From the NCBI GenBank assembly GCA_002085355.1, contig NATN01000071.1:1-9386 (forward strand): 9,386 bases of DNA. Direction: 5' to 3'. Under the pieces are notes generated by a model. That model was not told the DNA's origin and made no database searches. It saw only the letters and a list, made by a program, of their open reading frames with translations. A program made the position numbers and the translations under genes. The stretch is from Candidatus Zhuqueibacterota bacterium 4484_87 (GTDB lineage: Bacteria > Zhuqueibacterota > Zhuqueibacteria > Thermofontimicrobiales > Thermofontimicrobiaceae). Of this stretch, positions 6,600 to 9,386 are shown in pieces (the first letter of the stretch is position 1; each line of letters begins with the position of its first letter).

Positions 6600-6693
6600 T
6601 CGTAAAGTCCATTTTTGAAAATAAATTCATAACTAATGCCGACAAGCAAGCAAAAACCTCGAATCTAATCCCGTACCCTCAGTAGTGTCGTGG

Positions 6694-9386
6694 CTAACGC
6701 AAAATAACAAACTTCCCTTTTGCATTTTTCCCATCCGGAGTGTCAACTACGAACATGTATAATCCGTAGCTCACCTTCAAATTGCTGAAATTGAGTAAAT
6801 CCCAATATTCAAAATCGCTATACGGATCATCGTGATGCAACACCTGTACGCGCTCACCCGTTGAAGTAAAAATGTGAATCGCACACTTTTCCGGCAAATT
6901 GATAAATTGAATTTTCCCCTCGCTGTTTTCCAATTCCCAACCAGCTCGCACAATGAATGGATTGGGTACAACTTTTACCGGCTTTTCTTCCAGTGAATAA
7001 TCTGTCTTTTTCTTCAATGGCGTCGTGGAAATGCGAAATTTATCACCGGTGATGAAAGGCCTCTTCAGCGCAATGTGTGCCACATCTCCCGGCTGCGGGG
7101 GCACATTCAGCATCCCCTGATAGGTAAAAATCGTTCGCTCCCGAATGATGATGCGCAGCGTGAACTTATTCTTTTCATTGAATTGATCCCAAATGTAAAT
7201 GACATCTCCGCTGGACCAGGTCGATTTCAGCGAATCTGTGCTGTCCGTCTCCGAATCGAAAAAAATGTCCCAATTTGATTTTACATTAAGCACTGTGTTC
7301 CAGATTTCAAAGGGAGCGGTTTTGTGCATGTATTTGCTCGTGTCTATTTTGTCGGTGAAAATGATGTCATATTCATAAGGATAGGGATCCCAATTGATTT
7401 TCCCGCCAAAAATCGACCAGGTACAATTGGATTTTTCCCCGGTCGCCTTTTTATACCAGAAAGTTTTCTCGTTCAAAACTTCCATATTATCATAGCGCTT
7501 GATCTTCAATTGCAATCCGTCAAAAATGGGTCCCTCTTCCCCGTTCGTCTGTGTTACTTTTGAAAGGATTAAACTATCTTCAGTCTCATCATAAAGATCA
7601 TAAACAGCGAAGCCGTAAGTTGTATCCTCAAAAGCAATCAGATAATCGTGGCCTGTCACAACCTGAGGATCGATCACTTTAACTTCAATGGGGCCATTTC
7701 CCGAACTCTCTCCCAAATCAGCGACTTCAATTTTTGCTTCTTCATAATTAGCCGCAGTCAAACCTGGAATCACTTTTACTAAATTGGGCGAAATTTCAGG
7801 ATCTGTACCTTTGGGACTTTCGCTCATGGGAGAAGCGGGAAATCCCTCGGGATTCCACGATTCACTTTCCAATATTCCGTGGTCATAAGCACACACGCTG
7901 TACCAATACGTCACCCCGTTTGTTACAGTCGAATCTGTCCAGGTGTGGAATAAGCCGGTGTCGTCCCCCAGTTTTTGGAACGGATACACCTTCTCATAGC
8001 CCGCAATATCATTGTCCAGATCGCAGCGCGCCACAGGGATGAAACCAACCAATTTAGCGTCATGGTCCAAAATCTTTTCACCCCAGTCATTGTATTTCGG
8101 ATCAACGGTAGTACGATAAATTTTATATCCCTCGAAATCTTTGTAACCGGTAATGAAATCTGCGGCTTGTTCCGCAGCACTGTCCCAGTAAAGCGCTACT
8201 TTGCCATCGCCGGGAACAGCCCTCACCTCAGGAGGCGGAGGACCAAGCGAGCGATTGTAATTGTGATCCACAATCTGGCGCGCTATTTTTGCGCTTACCA
8301 ATAATTTTTCAGGTGTATCTGCCACTAAAATCCCAAAAATCAAATGCAACGTATCACCGCTCGCCCAATTCAAGGGGCCGCAAGACAACAGATCATAGAC
8401 AATCCAAACAGATCCCCTGCTTAACCAGTAGTTTTTCTTTTGAATACGTGAAGGACAATCAAAATTTGGGTTCAGGCTGTCATCTTGATCTTTAAAAAAG
8501 ATCATCTCATCAATCACCCCCGGATTGACATCAGTCGTGTCACCGGACAGCAACTTATATTGCATTTTTTTTGCATCATCGTAAATAAAACATTTATAAT
8601 CCAGATAATGCCATCCGGTTAAGCCTAATTGCTCGCCATCTTCCTCATCGACTAATCCATCGCCGTCATTATCAATTCCATCTTTTTGAGCGAGAGGTGT
8701 TTTCAAAAATTGCACACCAAAAACTTTGGCATCCTTATCGGGATCGCCATAAATAGAATTATAACTATAACTCAAATTATAAGGGAAAACCTCATCGATG
8801 AACTCTTCACCATTCTTAACGTAACCGGTTTTTAATCCCTCATAATGAGGTCTGCGTGAAGTTGTCCAATAATAAGGATTATCCGACTCGTAATAAATTC
8901 CCAAATAGACATCACGATAATCCCACTGGCTGATATTTATAATTTCCAGATCGTAAATAATAAGATTTGCGAGATACCCCTCCTGAAATCCGACAATTTG
9001 AGCATGCACTTCAGCACCAACCGGATAGCCATTGGTGCGATAAAATTGCAGTTCATCTTCTCCGGAAGTTGGTGTTTCCCGCACTTTGTCCTCAAACGCC
9101 AAAAAAACATCCTGATCTCCCAAAAATTCACCTTCCACAGGCAAACCTGTGTAAGGATCCGTGCGCCACTTTCCGGGCCAGGTGGGCAATCCCGTTAATG
9201 AATTTTTCGGAAAAGTGCCCGGAATATTGCTTGTTGGCGCCAAAATGAAATCAAAATTGCCGCTGGCATGGTAAACTTCAGAATATGAAACTTCATCCGT
9301 ATAAAAAACTCCTTTCGTGCCGGGGATCGAAGACCATTGTGTGTTGCCGCTAATAGCGTAATAGTAACCCCATCGGTTCTGAGTAA
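6694..9386 (-). CDS. Large secreted surface protein with Fn3-like module and C-terminal sorting domain (start outside window)
   Basis: The frame is open from the stop at 6694 to the right edge: 896 residues are visible and the true start lies beyond 9386. A TTG at 9243 is only an internal leucine codon, since protein-like sequence continues upstream (RWGYYYAISG). Numbering from the edge: residues 1-380 are aromatic-rich beta sequence with a calcium-binding type DNDGDGLVDEEDG loop at 238-250; a PPPP linker at 382-385; an Fn3-like domain at about 386-502 (FEGYKIYRT, then TNGVTYWYSVCAYD); a further beta domain from about 530 (NGPIEVKVIDP, then GHDYLIAF); and a C-terminal domain at about 804-896 with VVPNPF, a FlgD-like middle (IHIFTSTGERV) and the ending GLYMFVVDTPDG to KGKFVILR. 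The last part matches type IX-style sorting or FlgD-like C-terminal domains, so export to the surface or medium is expected. No enzyme active site is visible. It probably heads the cluster with the lipoprotein and receptor. Confidence 0.9.
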   Translation of the reverse strand, partial: TQNRWGYYYAISGNTQWSSIPGTKGVFYTDEVSYSEVYHASGNFDFILAPTSNIPGTFPKNSLTGLPTWPGKWRTDPYTGLPVEGEFLGDQDVFLAFEDKVRETPTSGEDELQFYRTNGYPVGAEVHAQIVGFQEGYLANLIIYDLEIINISQWDYRDVYLGIYYESDNPYYWTTSRRPHYEGLKTGYVKNGEEFIDEVFPYNLSYSYNSIYGDPDKDAKVFGVQFLKTPLAQKDGIDNDGDGLVDEEDGEQLGLTGWHYLDYKCFIYDDAKKMQYKLLSGDTTDVNPGVIDEMIFFKDQDDSLNPNFDCPSRIQKKNYWLSRGSVWIVYDLLSCGPLNWASGDTLHLIFGILVADTPEKLLVSAKIARQIVDHNYNRSLGPPPPEVRAVPGDGKVALYWDSAAEQAADFITGYKDFEGYKIYRTTVDPKYNDWGEKILDHDAKLVGFIPVARCDLDNDIAGYEKVYPFQKLGDDTGLFHTWTDSTVTNGVTYWYSVCAYDHGILESESWNPEGFPASPMSESPKGTDPEISPNLVKVIPGLTAANYEEAKIEVADLGESSGNGPIEVKVIDPQVVTGHDYLIAFEDTTYGFAVYDLYDETEDSLILSKVTQTNGEEGPIFDGLQLKIKRYDNMEVLNEKTFWYKKATGEKSNCTWSIFGGKINWDPYPYEYDIIFTDKIDTSKYMHKTAPFEIWNTVLNVKSNWDIFFDSETDSTDSLKSTWSSGDVIYIWDQFNEKNKFTLRIIIRERTIFTYQGMLNVPPQPGDVAHIALKRPFITGDKFRISTTPLKKKTDYSLEEKPVKVVPNPFIVRAGWELENSEGKIQFINLPEKCAIHIFTSTGERVQVLHHDDPYSDFEYWDLLNFSNLKVSYGLYMFVVDTPDGKNAKGKFVILR

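Noticed and set aside
6442..6645. 67-codon minus-strand frame overlapping the lipoprotein start
   Set aside because: It is out of frame with a clear lipoprotein signal peptide and has no domain or ribosome site of its own.
9136..9151. CACAGG-N4-CCTGTG inverted repeat
   Set aside because: It falls inside coding sequence for TGLPVE and has no promoter context; likely chance.
9241..9243. TTG as the start codon of the large surface protein
   Set aside because: The frame stays open upstream to the window edge with convincing protein sequence, and no ribosome site precedes the TTG.

Overview
The window is a stretch of a Gram-negative (diderm) bacterial chromosome of moderate, AT-leaning composition. 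All supported genes lie on the minus strand. A PorV/PorQ-type outer-membrane protein, a TonB-dependent receptor with a carboxypeptidase-regulatory-like N-terminal domain, and a large secreted protein with an Fn3-like module and a PNPF-type C-terminal sorting domain point to the FCB side of the tree. The style resembles candidate division KSB1, Calditrichota, Ignavibacteria or Marinimicrobia more than classical Bacteroides. This placement is inference from protein style; there is no marker gene.

Read in the direction of transcription (right to left): (1) 9386-6694, the C-terminal ~896 residues of a very large secreted or surface protein whose start lies outside the window; (2) 6599-5799, a small lipoprotein; (3) 5684-3171, a TonB-dependent receptor; (4) a 374-base gap holding two kinds of degenerate short-unit repeat and then a good sigma70-like promoter; (5) 2796-1747, a PorV/PorQ-family protein; (6) 1697-681, a cytoplasmic protein of a family I remember as DUF7309/DUF6930; (7) an AT-rich gap with a rho-independent-type terminator at 431-476, followed by a new promoter; (8) 328-1, the first 109 codons of a malic enzyme, cut by the left edge.

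Genes 1-4 read as one cell-envelope module: a secreted cargo with a type IX-like sorting domain, a surface or periplasmic lipoprotein, an energised outer-membrane receptor and a PorV-like barrel that could act as the cargo's shuttle or anchor partner. The substrate is unknown. The DUF-family gene follows PorV by 49 bases and may be cotranscribed with it. The malic enzyme is a separate, insulated unit. Its leader is unusual: a perfect ten-base Shine-Dalgarno sits 30 bases upstream of the only possible ATG, with a six-base-pair hairpin between them.

No RNA genes, insertion sequences, CRISPR arrays or phage genes are visible. The plus strand holds only antisense shadow frames.
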